From: JAGVSR01 sp963778225 | GTDB lineage: Bacteria > Pseudomonadota > Alphaproteobacteria > Rhizobiales > Hyphomicrobiaceae | Length of the DNA: 64,000 bases | Direction of reading: 5' to 3' | Assembly: GCA_963778225.1 (NCBI GenBank) | Contig: CAVZTR010000006.1 | Span: 216,356 to 280,355 of the forward strand | Shown here: piece after piece, positions 9,033 to 17,741 of the stretch | How the letters are laid out: each line of letters begins with the position of its first letter | Numbering within the stretch: position 1 is the first letter of the stretch | Position numbers and translations under genes: made by a program | The notes under the pieces: generated by a model | What the model was told of the DNA's origin: nothing | Databases searched by the model: none | What the model saw: only the letters and a program-made list of their open reading frames with translations

Positions 9033-9611
9033 ATGGCGAAGCCGAACCGCAACACCACGCCCCCGCCCGCCTGGAGCGGCACCATCGTTCGTGCGCGGCT
9101 TGGGCCCTCGCTGTCACGCGGCCGGGGACCCGCAAGCAAGTCCGTTGGGGCGTTTGTGCCGGGGCTTACCCGTAAAGCATTCGAGAAGTTCGGCTTTTCC
9201 ACAGCCTCCCTGATCATGGATTGGCCCCGCATCGCCGGCGCCGACCTTGCGCAATGGACCACGCCCGAGCGCGTAAAGTGGCCGCAAGGCTTCGAGACCG
9301 CTGAACTCGCTCAAGAAAGTGGCGCCCGCCCCGGTGCCACGCTCGTCCTCCGCGTCGATCCTGCCCGCGCGCTCGATGTGGAATACCGCGCCCGCCAGAT
9401 AATCGAGCGCATCAACGCCTACTTCGGCTACCGCGCGATTGCGGAACTGCGCATCCTCCAGGCTCCGTTGCCCGCCCACGCGATTGCCGCCTCGCGATCG
9501 GTGACCAAACCGGCGGCCCAGCCGCAGCACGCGACCTTGCCCGACGACCCGCTGGCCCGCGCCTTGGCTCGCATGGAAGCCGGCGTGCGGGGCGCGACCC
9601 GCCGCACCTGA
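9033..9611 (+). CDS. DUF721 family protein (DciA-like)
   Basis: A 192-residue protein of the DUF721 family, whose members include DciA, the ancestral loader of the replicative helicase DnaB. Seen: a basic Pro-rich N-terminus, the core FSTASLIMDWPRIAGADLAQ with the conserved 'W..I.G..LA' pattern, VLRVDPARALDVEYRARQII and INAYFGYRAIAELRI. The N-terminal arm (about 50 residues) precedes the core, and the tail after about residue 155 is low-complexity. In many Hyphomicrobiales this gene sits between mutY and a dsbA-smc pair exactly as here, which supports the assignment. A helicase-loading role is inferred from the family only. Confidence 0.85.
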   Translation: MAKPNRNTTPPPAWSGTIVRARLGPSLSRGRGPASKSVGAFVPGLTRKAFEKFGFSTASLIMDWPRIAGADLAQWTTPERVKWPQGFETAELAQESGARPGATLVLRVDPARALDVEYRARQIIERINAYFGYRAIAELRILQAPLPAHAIAASRSVTKPAAQPQHATLPDDPLARALARMEAGVRGATRRT

Positions 9612-9751
9612 CCACGCCGGTCGCATTACGGGCTATTCAGTTGGCATTCAGATGCTTTTTGCCTTAATGCGGCAGTGACCGCGTGTTACGGGCCTGAACA
9701 TCATCCATCAGGCGTCGAACGCGCCAAGAGTGGATCGATCAGGAGCCGCCC

Positions 9752-10429
9752 GTGAAGACTTTTCTCAATCTTTTCAGCATCGACCGTCGTGCGGCCCTCG
9801 CACTCGGCGGCATCGGCGCGATGGCCCTCGCGGCTGCCACGCAGCCCCTGCTTGCCCGACCCGGTGACGGCCCCACTGAAGTTGCCGTCGAAGCCTTGAT
9901 GAACCAGCCGGAATTGCCTGACCTCGTCATGGGCAAGCCCGACGCCAAGGTGACGATTGTCGAATATGCCTCGATGACCTGCGGCCACTGCAAGCAGTTC
10001 CACACCAAGGTGCTGCCGGAGCTGAAAACGAAATACGTCGACACCGGCAAGGTCCGGATCGTGTTCCGCGAGTTCCCGCTCGATCCCCGCGCATTCGCAG
10101 CGTCCATGCTCGCCCGTTGCGCCGGTGGCGAAAAGACCCTGCCGATGATCAGCGCGCTGTTCGAGACCCAGGCCGACTGGGCCTACGTGAAGGAAAACCC
10201 CACACCGAAGCTATTCGAGATCGCCAAGCAGGCCGGCTTCACCCAGGAAAGCTTCGACAAGTGCCTGACCGACCAGGCGCTTCTCGACAAGCTGACGGCC
10301 ATTCGCACACGCGCCGCCGAAACATTTGGCGTCAGCGCCACGCCCTCATTCTACATCAATGGTAAGAAGCTGACCGAGCCGCCGACCATCGAAGGCTTCG
10401 ACAAGACATTGGAACCGCTCCTGAAATGA
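9752..10429 (+). CDS. Periplasmic DsbA-family thiol oxidoreductase (first of pair)
   Basis: A 225-residue exported thioredoxin-fold protein. The signal peptide has an RR before the hydrophobic stretch (SIDRRAALALGGIGAMALAA), so Tat or Sec export is possible. The active site is C77-G-H-C80 in EYASMTCGHCKQFH; the cis-proline loop is VSATPSFYINGKKL. The helical insertion contains MISALFETQADW. Members catalyse disulfide formation or serve as thiol donors in the envelope. The stop overlaps the start of the next dsbA-like gene by ATGA (10426-10429), so the two are translationally coupled. The neighbourhood with smc is conserved in related bacteria but the functional link is unclear. Confidence 0.92.
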   Translation: MKTFLNLFSIDRRAALALGGIGAMALAAATQPLLARPGDGPTEVAVEALMNQPELPDLVMGKPDAKVTIVEYASMTCGHCKQFHTKVLPELKTKYVDTGKVRIVFREFPLDPRAFAASMLARCAGGEKTLPMISALFETQADWAYVKENPTPKLFEIAKQAGFTQESFDKCLTDQALLDKLTAIRTRAAETFGVSATPSFYINGKKLTEPPTIEGFDKTLEPLLK

Positions 10430-11226
10430 GCCTGCGCGCGGCACGAGGTCATCGTCTGACTATCCTCGTGCCGCTCGCCGCGGCCCTCGCGCTTGCGGCC
10501 TGCACCAACTCTGGAGCGCCGACAATTGGCGGCAGTTCCGCCGGGACAGCCGCCGTCACGACCGATGCCCCGTCTAGCGGCATTGGTGCGCTGAACGAGA
10601 TACCCGACCCCACCGCCGGCGCACGCCAGATCATCCAGAACCCGACGCTCGCCGACGTCATCGCCCCGAGCCCTGATCTGCCGGAGATGGCCCTCGGACG
10701 CGACGACGCTCCGGTTACGATTATCAAATACATGTCGCTGACCTGCCCGCACTGTCGCGCGTTCCACCGGGACGTGTTCCCGCAACTGAAGCGCGAATAC
10801 ATCGACACCGGAAAAGTCAGATTTGTGCTGCGTGAATTCCCGATCGGCAAAACGTCGGGCACGGCCACGATCGCGCTTCGCTGCGCCGCGCCCGACAAGT
10901 ATTTCACGCTCTACGGTAAGTTCCTTGAACAGCAGGCCTCCTGGGTTTCTCAAGAGGTCCGCCTTGATCCCATTTTCGCGGTCGCGACACAGGTGGGGGT
11001 AACGCGCCCCGAATTCGATCGCTGCTTGCAGAATCAGGCCATGATTGACGCGTTGAAGCGCGTGAAAGACCGGGGCCGCACGCTCGGCATTATCGGAACG
11101 CCGAATTTCTTCATCCAGAACCAGCGGGTGAAGAGCACGCTGACGATGGCCGAGATCCGCAGCAAGGTCGATCCGCTCCTGAGCGGGCGTCCCGCCGCCA
11201 CCGCGAACGCGGTCCCCGCGCGCTAG
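10426..11226 (+). CDS. DsbA-family oxidoreductase, predicted lipoprotein (second of pair)
   Basis: A 266-residue paralogue of the upstream gene. It has a lipobox (ALAAC, C26) after a hydrophobic h-region, so it is probably anchored to a membrane by lipid. A ~65-residue Ser/Ala/Pro-rich spacer precedes the DsbA fold. The active site is C107-P-H-C110 in YMSLTCPHCRAFH, the same CPHC as E. coli DsbA; the first paralogue has CGHC. The cis-Pro loop is IIGTPNFFIQNQRV. The ATGA overlap with the upstream gene indicates one operon. Having a soluble and a lipidated copy side by side suggests division of labour, which is an inference. Confidence 0.9.
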   Translation: MSLRAARGHRLTILVPLAAALALAACTNSGAPTIGGSSAGTAAVTTDAPSSGIGALNEIPDPTAGARQIIQNPTLADVIAPSPDLPEMALGRDDAPVTIIKYMSLTCPHCRAFHRDVFPQLKREYIDTGKVRFVLREFPIGKTSGTATIALRCAAPDKYFTLYGKFLEQQASWVSQEVRLDPIFAVATQVGVTRPEFDRCLQNQAMIDALKRVKDRGRTLGIIGTPNFFIQNQRVKSTLTMAEIRSKVDPLLSGRPAATANAVPAR

Positions 11227-11316
11227 ACAGAGCCGCCTCGATCGGGTGCACTGGCATCTGCATGGGGCAACTGTTGGCATTTCGAAACGCCCACGTGCGT
11301 CCGAGACCATAATCGA

Positions 11317-14300
11317 ATGAAGATCAACCGCCTGAGGCTCTTGGGCTTCAAATCGTTCGTCGAGCCGACCGACCTCATTGTCGAGGCCGGGCTGACGGGC
11401 GTTGTCGGCCCCAACGGTTGCGGCAAGTCTAATCTTCTCGAAGCACTCCGCTGGGTCATGGGCGAGACCTCGCACAAGTCGATGCGCGCCGCCGCCATGG
11501 ACGACGTGATCTTCTCCGGCACCAACACCCGCCCGGCCCGCAACTCTGCCGAAGTCACGCTCTTCCTCGACAATGCCGAACGCAAGGCGCCGGCCGAATT
11601 CAACGATCACGACGTCATCGAGATCACGCGCCGCATCGAACGCGAAGCCGGCTCCGCCTACCGCATCAACGGCAAGGAAGCCCGCGCCCGCGATGTGAAG
11701 ATCCTGTTCGAGGACGCTGCCACCGGCGCGCGCTCGCCCGCGCTCGTTCGTCAGGGCCAGATCTCCGAGATCGTCAACGCCAAGCCTGAACAGCGCCGCC
11801 GCGTTCTCGAAGATGCTGCCGGCATCGCCGGTCTCCATAGCCGTCGCCACGAAGCCGAGTTGCGCCTCAAGGCCGCCGAGAACAACCTCGCCCGCCTCGG
11901 CGACATCATGGGCGGCCTCTCGTCTCAAATCGAAAGCCTGAAACGCCAAGCTCGCCAGGCCCGCCGCTACAAGGAACTCTCTGGCGATATCCGCCGCACC
12001 GAAGCGCTCGTTTTCCATCTCTCGTGGGCGGAAGCACAAGCTCTTGTCGACCAGGAAGAGAAGAACCTCACCGACGCAACCGCGCGATTGGGTCTCGCCA
12101 CCGAAACCGAGTCACGCGCGCTGCGCGCCGAGGCTGAACTCGCCGAACACCTGCCGCCCTTGCGCGATACCGAAGCCGCAAAGGGCGCCGCTCTCGGCCG
12201 CCTCAAGATTGAACAGGAGACGTTCGAAAAAGAAGCCGAGCGCGCCCGCCAGCGCACGAACGAACTCGTCAACCGCCAGACGCAGCTCGAACGCGACATC
12301 GCCCGCGAAACGCACGCCATAACTGAAGCTCGCGATGTTCTGGCCCGTCTCGAAAAAGATTTGGCGACCCTCATCGAGGCCGAAAACGGCGCCGTCGCCG
12401 CCGAAGACAAAGCCGCCGCCGAACTCACCGATCTCGAACAGAAGCTCGACGCCGCCGAAAAATCACTTGCCGACATCACGCACCGTGCCGCCGAACAGCG
12501 CGCCCGCCGCCGGTCACTGGACACCGCCGTCGCCGAACGCCGCGACGCCGTGGCCCGCCTCGAAAAGCAAGCAGCCTCTCTCGAAGCGCAAACGCGCGAC
12601 ATCCAGGGCCGCGCGCCTGACGTCGTCGAACTCCAGGAGACGACGGAAAAAGGCCACCTTCTCACCGAACGCTCCGCCCGTCTCGAACGCGAGATTCATG
12701 AGGCCGAAGAACAAGTCACTGCCGCTGCCGAAGCCGCCAATCGGCATCGCGATGAAGCCGCCTCCGCGCGTCTCCTGCTCTCCAATCTCAAGACCGAGCG
12801 CGAAACCCTCGCCAAGCTCCTGATCCCCGTTCGTGATGACGACCTGCCGCCCATCGTCGATCAGATCAGCGTCACGCCCGGCTACGAAGCCGCACTGGGA
12901 GCAGCCCTTGGCGAAGACCTCACCGCGCCTGTCGCGGAAGACGCGCCGGTCCACTGGCGTCTGCTCCACATTGAAACCGCGATCGACCCCGCCTTGCCTC
13001 ATGGCGTCGAGCCTCTGAGCCGCTATGTCGACGCGCCGCCCGAACTGCAACGCCGCTTGTCGCAAATCGGTGTGGTGCCGCACGAAAACGGTCCGGTGCT
13101 TCAACAGAACCTCGCCGCAGGCCAGCGCCTCGTCAGCGTCGACGGCGACTTGTGGCGGTGGGACGGCTACGTTGCCGCCAGTGGTGGCGCCACGCTTGCC
13201 GCTCAGCGCCTGGCCGAACGCAACCGCATGGCTGAGATCGAGGAGCGCGAACATGCAGCCCGCGCCGACGCCAGCACTCTTCTGAATGCCGAGGCCTCCT
13301 CAATCGAAGCGCACGCCGCGGCGCAGACCGTCGAGCGCACACTGCGTGCGGAGTGGCGCAAGACGCAGTCCGAACTTGGCGAAACCCGTAATCGCCTCTC
13401 CGTCATCGAAAAGATGGCCCGCGAAACCGAGGCCAAGCTCGCAGCCGTCGCCGAAGCCAAGGAACGACTTGCTGCGGACTTCAGCGAGGCCCGCGCCCGC
13501 TTGACGGAAACAGAGGCCGCGCGCGACGACGAAGCCAAATCCGAAAACCTCGAACCCGTCGCCAACGCTGCGCACGAAACAGCACAAGCCGCACGCCGTG
13601 CCGCCGGCGAGGCACGCGGCAAGCTGCAAGCCCTGCGCCGCGAACGCCAACTCAACGCCGAGCGCCAGACCTCCGCGCGCGCCGACCGCGACCGCTGGAC
13701 GGCCCGCCAGCATGGCGCCGAACAGCAGATCAAGAGCTTGGAAGAGCGCCTCGCCGAGACCCGCGCCGAACTCGAAACGCTGGCCGATCTTCCCGAAAAG
13801 ATCGCCGAGCGCCGCAGCGCGATCCTCTCCGCCATCAGCGCCGCGGAAAGTGACCGCCAGGCCGCGGCCGACAAACTCGCCCTTGCCGACACCGCGCTGC
13901 GCGAAGCCGTCCAAGCCATGCGCGCCGCTCAAGCTCAAGTTTCGGAAGCCCGCGAGGGCCGCGCTCGCATCGAGGCTCGGCTCGAAAACGCCCGCGCCCG
14001 TCGCCAGGAGGAATCCCGCCGCATCCGCGAGACGTTCGAGGTCGCACCCGACGATTGCCTCTCACTGGCGGGCATTGAACGCGGCGCCGCCCTGCCCCCG
14101 CTTCTCGACATCGACCGTCAACTGCAGCGCCTCAAAGCCGACCGCGAACGCCTCGGCGGCGTCAACCTCCAGGCTGACGACGAGTTGACTGTCCTCCTTG
14201 AGCAAATCAGCTCCATGGAAACCGAGAAGGCCGATGTCGAACAGGCCGTCGCAAAGCTCCGCGCCGCCATCGGACAACTGAACCGCGAAGGCAAGAAGCG

Positions 14301-14781
14301 CCTCGAAGAGGCCTTCGTCACCGTCAACGGCCACTTCCAGCGCCTGTTCACCACGCTCTTCGGTGGCGGCGAAGCGCGCCTCGAAATGGTGGAATCGGAG
14401 GAAGATCCTCTCGAAGGCGGCCTGGAAATCATCGCGAAGCCCCCGGGCAAGAAGCCCGCAACGCTCTCGCTGCTCTCAGGCGGCGAGCAGACGCTCACGG
14501 CTTTGTCGTTGATATTCGCGGTCTTTTTGACCAACCCGTCGCCCATCTGCGTGCTCGACGAAGTGGATGCCCCGCTCGATGACGCCAACGTCGATCGTTT
14601 CTGTACGCTCATGGAAAAAATGGCGACCGAGACCGCGACCCGGTTCCTGGTCATCACCCACCATCCGATGACCATGGCGCGCATGAACCGCCTGTTCGGC
14701 GTCACCATGGCCGAACGCGGCATATCTCAGCTGGTCTCCGTCGACCTCGAAACCGCCCGCGCCTTCCGCGAAGCCGGCTAA
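11317..14781 (+). CDS. smc: Chromosome segregation protein SMC
   Basis: A 1154-residue condensin ATPase that organises and segregates chromosomes, normally with ScpA and ScpB (not in this window). The N-terminal head has Walker A (GPNGCGKSNLLEALRWVMGE, residues about 28-47) and the Q-loop region RQGQISEIVNAKPEQRR. A long Ala/Glu/Arg-rich coiled coil follows, the hinge lies at about residues 510-625 (GYEAALGAALGEDL ... VAASGGATLAAQRLAE), and a returning coiled coil leads to the C-terminal head with signature LLSGGEQTLTALSL (about 1050) and Walker B CVLDEVDAPLDD (about 1076). Length and architecture are normal. The hairpin at 14795-14835 follows the stop. Confidence 0.97.
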   Translation: MKINRLRLLGFKSFVEPTDLIVEAGLTGVVGPNGCGKSNLLEALRWVMGETSHKSMRAAAMDDVIFSGTNTRPARNSAEVTLFLDNAERKAPAEFNDHDVIEITRRIEREAGSAYRINGKEARARDVKILFEDAATGARSPALVRQGQISEIVNAKPEQRRRVLEDAAGIAGLHSRRHEAELRLKAAENNLARLGDIMGGLSSQIESLKRQARQARRYKELSGDIRRTEALVFHLSWAEAQALVDQEEKNLTDATARLGLATETESRALRAEAELAEHLPPLRDTEAAKGAALGRLKIEQETFEKEAERARQRTNELVNRQTQLERDIARETHAITEARDVLARLEKDLATLIEAENGAVAAEDKAAAELTDLEQKLDAAEKSLADITHRAAEQRARRRSLDTAVAERRDAVARLEKQAASLEAQTRDIQGRAPDVVELQETTEKGHLLTERSARLEREIHEAEEQVTAAAEAANRHRDEAASARLLLSNLKTERETLAKLLIPVRDDDLPPIVDQISVTPGYEAALGAALGEDLTAPVAEDAPVHWRLLHIETAIDPALPHGVEPLSRYVDAPPELQRRLSQIGVVPHENGPVLQQNLAAGQRLVSVDGDLWRWDGYVAASGGATLAAQRLAERNRMAEIEEREHAARADASTLLNAEASSIEAHAAAQTVERTLRAEWRKTQSELGETRNRLSVIEKMARETEAKLAAVAEAKERLAADFSEARARLTETEAARDDEAKSENLEPVANAAHETAQAARRAAGEARGKLQALRRERQLNAERQTSARADRDRWTARQHGAEQQIKSLEERLAETRAELETLADLPEKIAERRSAILSAISAAESDRQAAADKLALADTALREAVQAMRAAQAQVSEAREGRARIEARLENARARRQEESRRIRETFEVAPDDCLSLAGIERGAALPPLLDIDRQLQRLKADRERLGGVNLQADDELTVLLEQISSMETEKADVEQAVAKLRAAIGQLNREGKKRLEEAFVTVNGHFQRLFTTLFGGGEARLEMVESEEDPLEGGLEIIAKPPGKKPATLSLLSGGEQTLTALSLIFAVFLTNPSPICVLDEVDAPLDDANVDRFCTLMEKMATETATRFLVITHHPMTMARMNRLFGVTMAERGISQLVSVDLETARAFREAG

Positions 14782-14794
14782 CCCCGCCAATTCC

Positions 14795-14835
14795 GCCGGT
14801 TCCGGCCGGCTCCCCGCAGGGGAGTCGGAACCGGC
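14795..14835 (+). terminator. Hairpin downstream of smc
   Basis: Outer arms of 10 bp (14795-14804 with 14826-14835) and inner arms of 6 bp (CTCCCC 14810-14815 with GGGGAG 14819-14824) around a GCA loop, with an asymmetric GCCGG/T interior bulge. It starts 14 nt after the smc stop. There is no T-tract, so it may stabilise the 3' end or aid Rho-dependent termination rather than being a classic intrinsic terminator. Confidence 0.5.
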
Positions 14836-14899
14836 AACTAAAGACTCACCTGCGCGGTTTCGCCATACCCTAGGTTGGAGAGGCCGCAGCCGCCCTTTC

Positions 14900-14927
14900 T
14901 TGACACCCCTATAGGGCCGCTCATATG
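14900..14927 (+). promoter_or_regulatory. Candidate promoter of the F0 ATP synthase operon
   Basis: A perfect -35 hexamer TTGACA (14900-14905) is followed after 16 bp by CATATG (14922-14927), a weak -10. It lies 56 bp before atpI in the only gap between smc and the atp genes. Sequence match only; the -10 is poor. Confidence 0.45.
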
Positions 14928-14982
14928 GTGCGGCGCGTTCGAAAACCTTCGCGTTTTCGGCCGTTTTCCGTGGAGGAATCCG

Positions 14983-15396
14983 ATGGCGGACTCAGACCAT
15001 GGGGCACACCCTGAAAAGGGACACTTGAGCCCTGAGGATATCGCTGAGTTCAAACGCCGGGCCTCTGAGCTGGGCACGCGCATAGGTAGTGTCCAGGCCG
15101 AGAAACAGGCCGAAATCGAGGATCAGCAAGACCGGGCCAACCGCTCACGCGGCATGGCCTACGGGTTGAGAATGTCGTCCGAGCTCGTCGCGGCCATTCT
15201 GGTCGGCGGGTTTATGGGCTACATGCTCGACGCATGGCTTGGCACCAGGCCGTGGCTGTTTCTCGTGTTCATGATGTTGGGTTTCAGTGCAGGTATCCTC
15301 AATATTCTGAGGGCCTTCAAGCGGATGCAGGCCGAGATCGAGTCCCAGAAGGACTTTAAACTTGGTCAATCCGTGCCGGATAACGACGATCAATAA
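14983..15396 (+). CDS. atpI: ATP synthase accessory protein AtpI
   Basis: A 137-residue membrane protein, first gene of the F0 operon. It has a charged cytoplasmic N-terminus (about 65 residues) and two hydrophobic segments, SSELVAAILVGGFMGYMLDAWL and PWLFLVFMMLGFSAGILNIL, typical of AtpI. AtpI is thought to help c-ring assembly or Mg2+ handling. ATG 14983 is preceded by TGGAGGA (14971-14977) at good spacing; a longer frame open from 14875 lacks support. atpB follows after 14 bp. A basic motif FKRRASELGTRI near the start is common in alphaproteobacterial AtpI. Confidence 0.9.
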   Translation: MADSDHGAHPEKGHLSPEDIAEFKRRASELGTRIGSVQAEKQAEIEDQQDRANRSRGMAYGLRMSSELVAAILVGGFMGYMLDAWLGTRPWLFLVFMMLGFSAGILNILRAFKRMQAEIESQKDFKLGQSVPDNDDQ

Positions 15397-15410
15397 ACCG
15401 GGGTAGGGAC

Positions 15411-16193
15411 GTGGCAGCAGAACACGGGGCACAGGGTGGCGGCGGAATGCCGGACCCCATCCATCAGTTTGAGGTCAAGCGCCTCTTCCCCCTCGAGATC
15501 TTCGGCATCGACGCCACTTTCACGAACTCGGCCCTGTTCATGGTCGCCGGCGTGCTCCTGTCGTTCGGCCTTTTGATGTACGCCTCGCGCGGACGCTCGC
15601 TCGTCCCGAGCCGCATGCAATCGGTAGCCGAAAGCCTCTACGAATTCGTCGCCGGCATGGTCCGCGACAGCATGGGCGAGCAGGGAATGAAGTTTTTCCC
15701 GCTCATCTTCACGTTCTTCATGTTCATTCTCACGCTGAACATGATGGGCATGGTGCCGGGGTTCTTCACGGTCACAAGCCAGATCTGGGTTACCGCCGCT
15801 CTCGCGCTCATGGTGTTCCTCACCGTCATCGTCGTCGGCTTCGCCAAGAACGGCCTCGGCTTCCTCAAACTCTTCGTGCCCGACGGCGTGCCGATCTACG
15901 TGCTCCCGCTGGTGTCGCTCATCGAAGTCATCTCATTCTTCTCGCGTCCGCTCAGCCACTCGCTGCGACTGTTCGCGAACATGCTCGCCGGCCACATCAC
16001 GCTGAAAGTCTTCGCCGGCTTCATCATCATGCTGCTCGGCGCCGGTGGCGCGGCATCTGCGATCGCCCCCTTGCCGCTGCTGGCGGTTCTGGGCATTACC
16101 GCGCTCGAGTTTCTCGTCGCATTCCTGCAGGCCTACGTCTTCACGATGTTGACCTGCATGTACCTGAACGACGCTCTGCATCCGGGCCACTAA
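15411..16193 (+). CDS. atpB: ATP synthase F0 subunit a
   Basis: Subunit a forms the proton half-channels against the c-ring. The product is 260 residues from the GTG at 15411; an ATG at 15447 (MPDPIHQFEVKRLFP) is a reasonable alternative start closer to the conserved N-terminus. Seen: DPIHQFEVKRLFPLEIFG, five or six hydrophobic segments, NMMGMVPGFFTVTSQI, and the essential arginine R186 in PLSHSLRLFANMLAGH, followed by the C-terminal EFLVAFLQAYVFTMLTCMYL. It sits in the order atpI-atpB-atpE as expected. Confidence 0.96.
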   Translation: MAAEHGAQGGGGMPDPIHQFEVKRLFPLEIFGIDATFTNSALFMVAGVLLSFGLLMYASRGRSLVPSRMQSVAESLYEFVAGMVRDSMGEQGMKFFPLIFTFFMFILTLNMMGMVPGFFTVTSQIWVTAALALMVFLTVIVVGFAKNGLGFLKLFVPDGVPIYVLPLVSLIEVISFFSRPLSHSLRLFANMLAGHITLKVFAGFIIMLLGAGGAASAIAPLPLLAVLGITALEFLVAFLQAYVFTMLTCMYLNDALHPGH

Positions 16194-16247
16194 CGCCCCG
16201 GCGGCAGCGCATCACACCAACACACGATCAACCATAGGGAGAGAATT

Positions 16248-16472
16248 ATGGATCCTCAGTCGGCTAAGTTCATCGGTGCGGGCATCGCAGCGCTCGGCAT
16301 TGGCATCGCCGCCATCGGCGTTGGCAACCTGTTCGGCCAGTTCCTTCAGGGCGCGCTCCGCAACCCGTCAGCTGCTGATGGCCAGTTTGGCCGCCTCATC
16401 TTCGGCTTCGCCGTGACGGAAGCTCTGGGCATCTTCGCCCTCGTCATCGCGTTCCTGCTGCTGTTCACCTGA
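16248..16472 (+). CDS. atpE: ATP synthase F0 subunit c
   Basis: A 74-residue proteolipid with two transmembrane helices. The first carries the glycine-rich packing motif AALGIGIAAIGVGNLFG, the polar loop is ALRNPSA (normally RNP), and the second contains the proton-carrying acidic residue E58 in FAVTEALGIFALVIAFLLLF. AGGGAGAG-like sequence (AGGGAGAG, 16236-16243) gives a strong ribosome site. The gene is followed by a 14-bp GUGA-capped hairpin before atpF', fitting the need for many more c subunits than b subunits. Glutamate rather than aspartate and no Na+-binding signature suggest H+ coupling. Confidence 0.97.
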   Translation: MDPQSAKFIGAGIAALGIGIAAIGVGNLFGQFLQGALRNPSAADGQFGRLIFGFAVTEALGIFALVIAFLLLFT

Positions 16473-16557
16473 TCTGTCTTCACGAGCCATCGAGGCGCTG
16501 GAAAAACTTTCGGACGCAAGACTGAAAGCTTTCTGGCTTCTCTTCCCATAGGGTTGG

Positions 16558-16589
16558 CAAACGGACCGGCTGTGAAGCCGGTCCGTTTG
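16558..16589 (+). promoter_or_regulatory. Perfect intra-operon hairpin between atpE and atpF'
   Basis: A perfect 14-bp stem (16558-16571 with 16576-16589) is closed by the GNRA-type tetraloop GTGA. It is not followed by a T-tract. It lies 86 bp after the atpE stop and 65 bp before atpF'. Such elements usually protect the upstream message from 3' exonucleases or mark a processing site. A role in raising c-subunit output is an inference. Confidence 0.7.
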
Positions 16590-16653
16590 GCCCCTCGAAG
16601 AATTCAAATTGAATTGGCCCGCTCGTTGGGCCGGTGACATCAAGGCCCATCCA

Positions 16654-17199
16654 ATGACCGAGCCCGTCACCACGGGAACCGAAGTCCCGCACAGCGGCAC
16701 CGCCAACAAGGTGTTCCCGCCGCTCGATCCTTCGACCGTTTCGCCCCAGCTCGTCTGGCTCGCGATCACGTTCGTGGCGCTCTACTTCCTGTTGAAGAAG
16801 ATCGCCATTCCGCGCATTGGCGGCGTGATCGAAGAGCGTCAGAACCGCATCCAGCGCGACATCGACGCGGCCGAGCGCCTGAAGGACGAAATCGACGGCG
16901 CGATGAAGACTTACGAAAAGTCGCTCGCCGACGCCCGCGGCAATGCCACGGCAATCGCGCGCACGACGCAGGAAAGGCTTGCCTCTGAAGTCGATCGCGA
17001 GCGCGCCGGTGTCGAAGCCGCAACCGCCAAGAAGCTCGCCGACGCAGAAGCCCGCATCGCCGAGACGAAGCGCAAGGCGCTGTCGAGCGTCGGAGAAATT
17101 GCATCCGAGATTGCCGGCCCTGTCATCAAGCAATTGACCGGCAAGGATGTCAGCGCCGACGAAGTGAAGCGCGCCCTCAGTGCCGGCGCCGGGGAGTAA
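16654..17199 (+). CDS. ATP synthase F0 subunit b'
   Basis: A 181-residue peripheral-stalk subunit. An N-terminal Thr/Pro-rich leader is followed by one membrane helix (QLVWLAITFVALYFLLKKI) and then a long charged helix for dimerisation with subunit b (RIGGVIEERQNRIQRDIDAA ... ). Two b-type genes in tandem, this one with the extended leader, are typical of alphaproteobacteria and other photosynthetic-lineage ATP synthases. ATG at 16654 (MTEPVTTGTEV) is chosen; an in-frame TTG at 16609 lies too close to the hairpin. Seven bp separate it from atpF. Confidence 0.93.
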   Translation: MTEPVTTGTEVPHSGTANKVFPPLDPSTVSPQLVWLAITFVALYFLLKKIAIPRIGGVIEERQNRIQRDIDAAERLKDEIDGAMKTYEKSLADARGNATAIARTTQERLASEVDRERAGVEAATAKKLADAEARIAETKRKALSSVGEIASEIAGPVIKQLTGKDVSADEVKRALSAGAGE

Positions 17200-17206
17200 C
17201 GAAGCC

Positions 17207-17725
17207 ATGACCACCTATATCGTAATGGCCAACCTTCTCGACCCGAACGACACCTACTTCTGGACGGCACTCGCCCTCATCGGCTTCTTTGCCATCCTGG
17301 TTTACTTCAAGGTGCCTGACACCGTCGGCAAGTCGCTCGATGCCCGCTCGGACGCGATCCGCAAGGAATTGGACGACGCCCGTCGCATGCGTGAAGAAGC
17401 CCAGCAGCTGCTCGCCGATTACCAGCGCCGCAGCAAGGAGGCCGAGGAGGAGGCGAAGGAAATTGTCGCCGCCGCCAAGCGCGAGGCCGAAGCACTCGCC
17501 AGCGAAACGCGCAAGACGCTTGCCGAAACTCTGGAACGCCGCACCAAGGCCGCCGAGGAAAAGATCTCCCGCGCCGAAGCTCAGGCCGTGAGTGAAGTTC
17601 GCGCTGCGGCCGTCGATGTGGCCCTCGCCACCGCCGAAAAGATCCTGCGTGCGAAGGTCACCGGCTCTGAAGCCGACGCCCTCATCGACAGCAGCATCCG
17701 CGACCTCAAGGGCCGCCTGAACTGA
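17207..17725 (+). CDS. atpF: ATP synthase F0 subunit b
   Basis: A 172-residue peripheral-stalk subunit with one N-terminal membrane helix (YFWTALALIGFFAILVYFKVP) and a long coiled-coil domain rich in Ala, Glu, Arg and Lys (RSDAIRKELDDARRMREEAQ ...), ending ALIDSSIRDLKGRLN. It is the last F0 gene; the F1 genes are not here, as usual in this group. A strong terminator begins 16 bp after the stop. The ATG at 17207 is immediately after the atpF' stop, whereas the longer frame from 17180 would overlap atpF'. Confidence 0.95.
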   Translation: MTTYIVMANLLDPNDTYFWTALALIGFFAILVYFKVPDTVGKSLDARSDAIRKELDDARRMREEAQQLLADYQRRSKEAEEEAKEIVAAAKREAEALASETRKTLAETLERRTKAAEEKISRAEAQAVSEVRAAAVDVALATAEKILRAKVTGSEADALIDSSIRDLKGRLN

Positions 17726-17741
17726 AGTTCTCCACGGCTAT

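Noticed and set aside
10351..12039. 562-codon minus-strand open frame
   Set aside because: Antisense across the second dsbA and smc; no ribosome site or domain.
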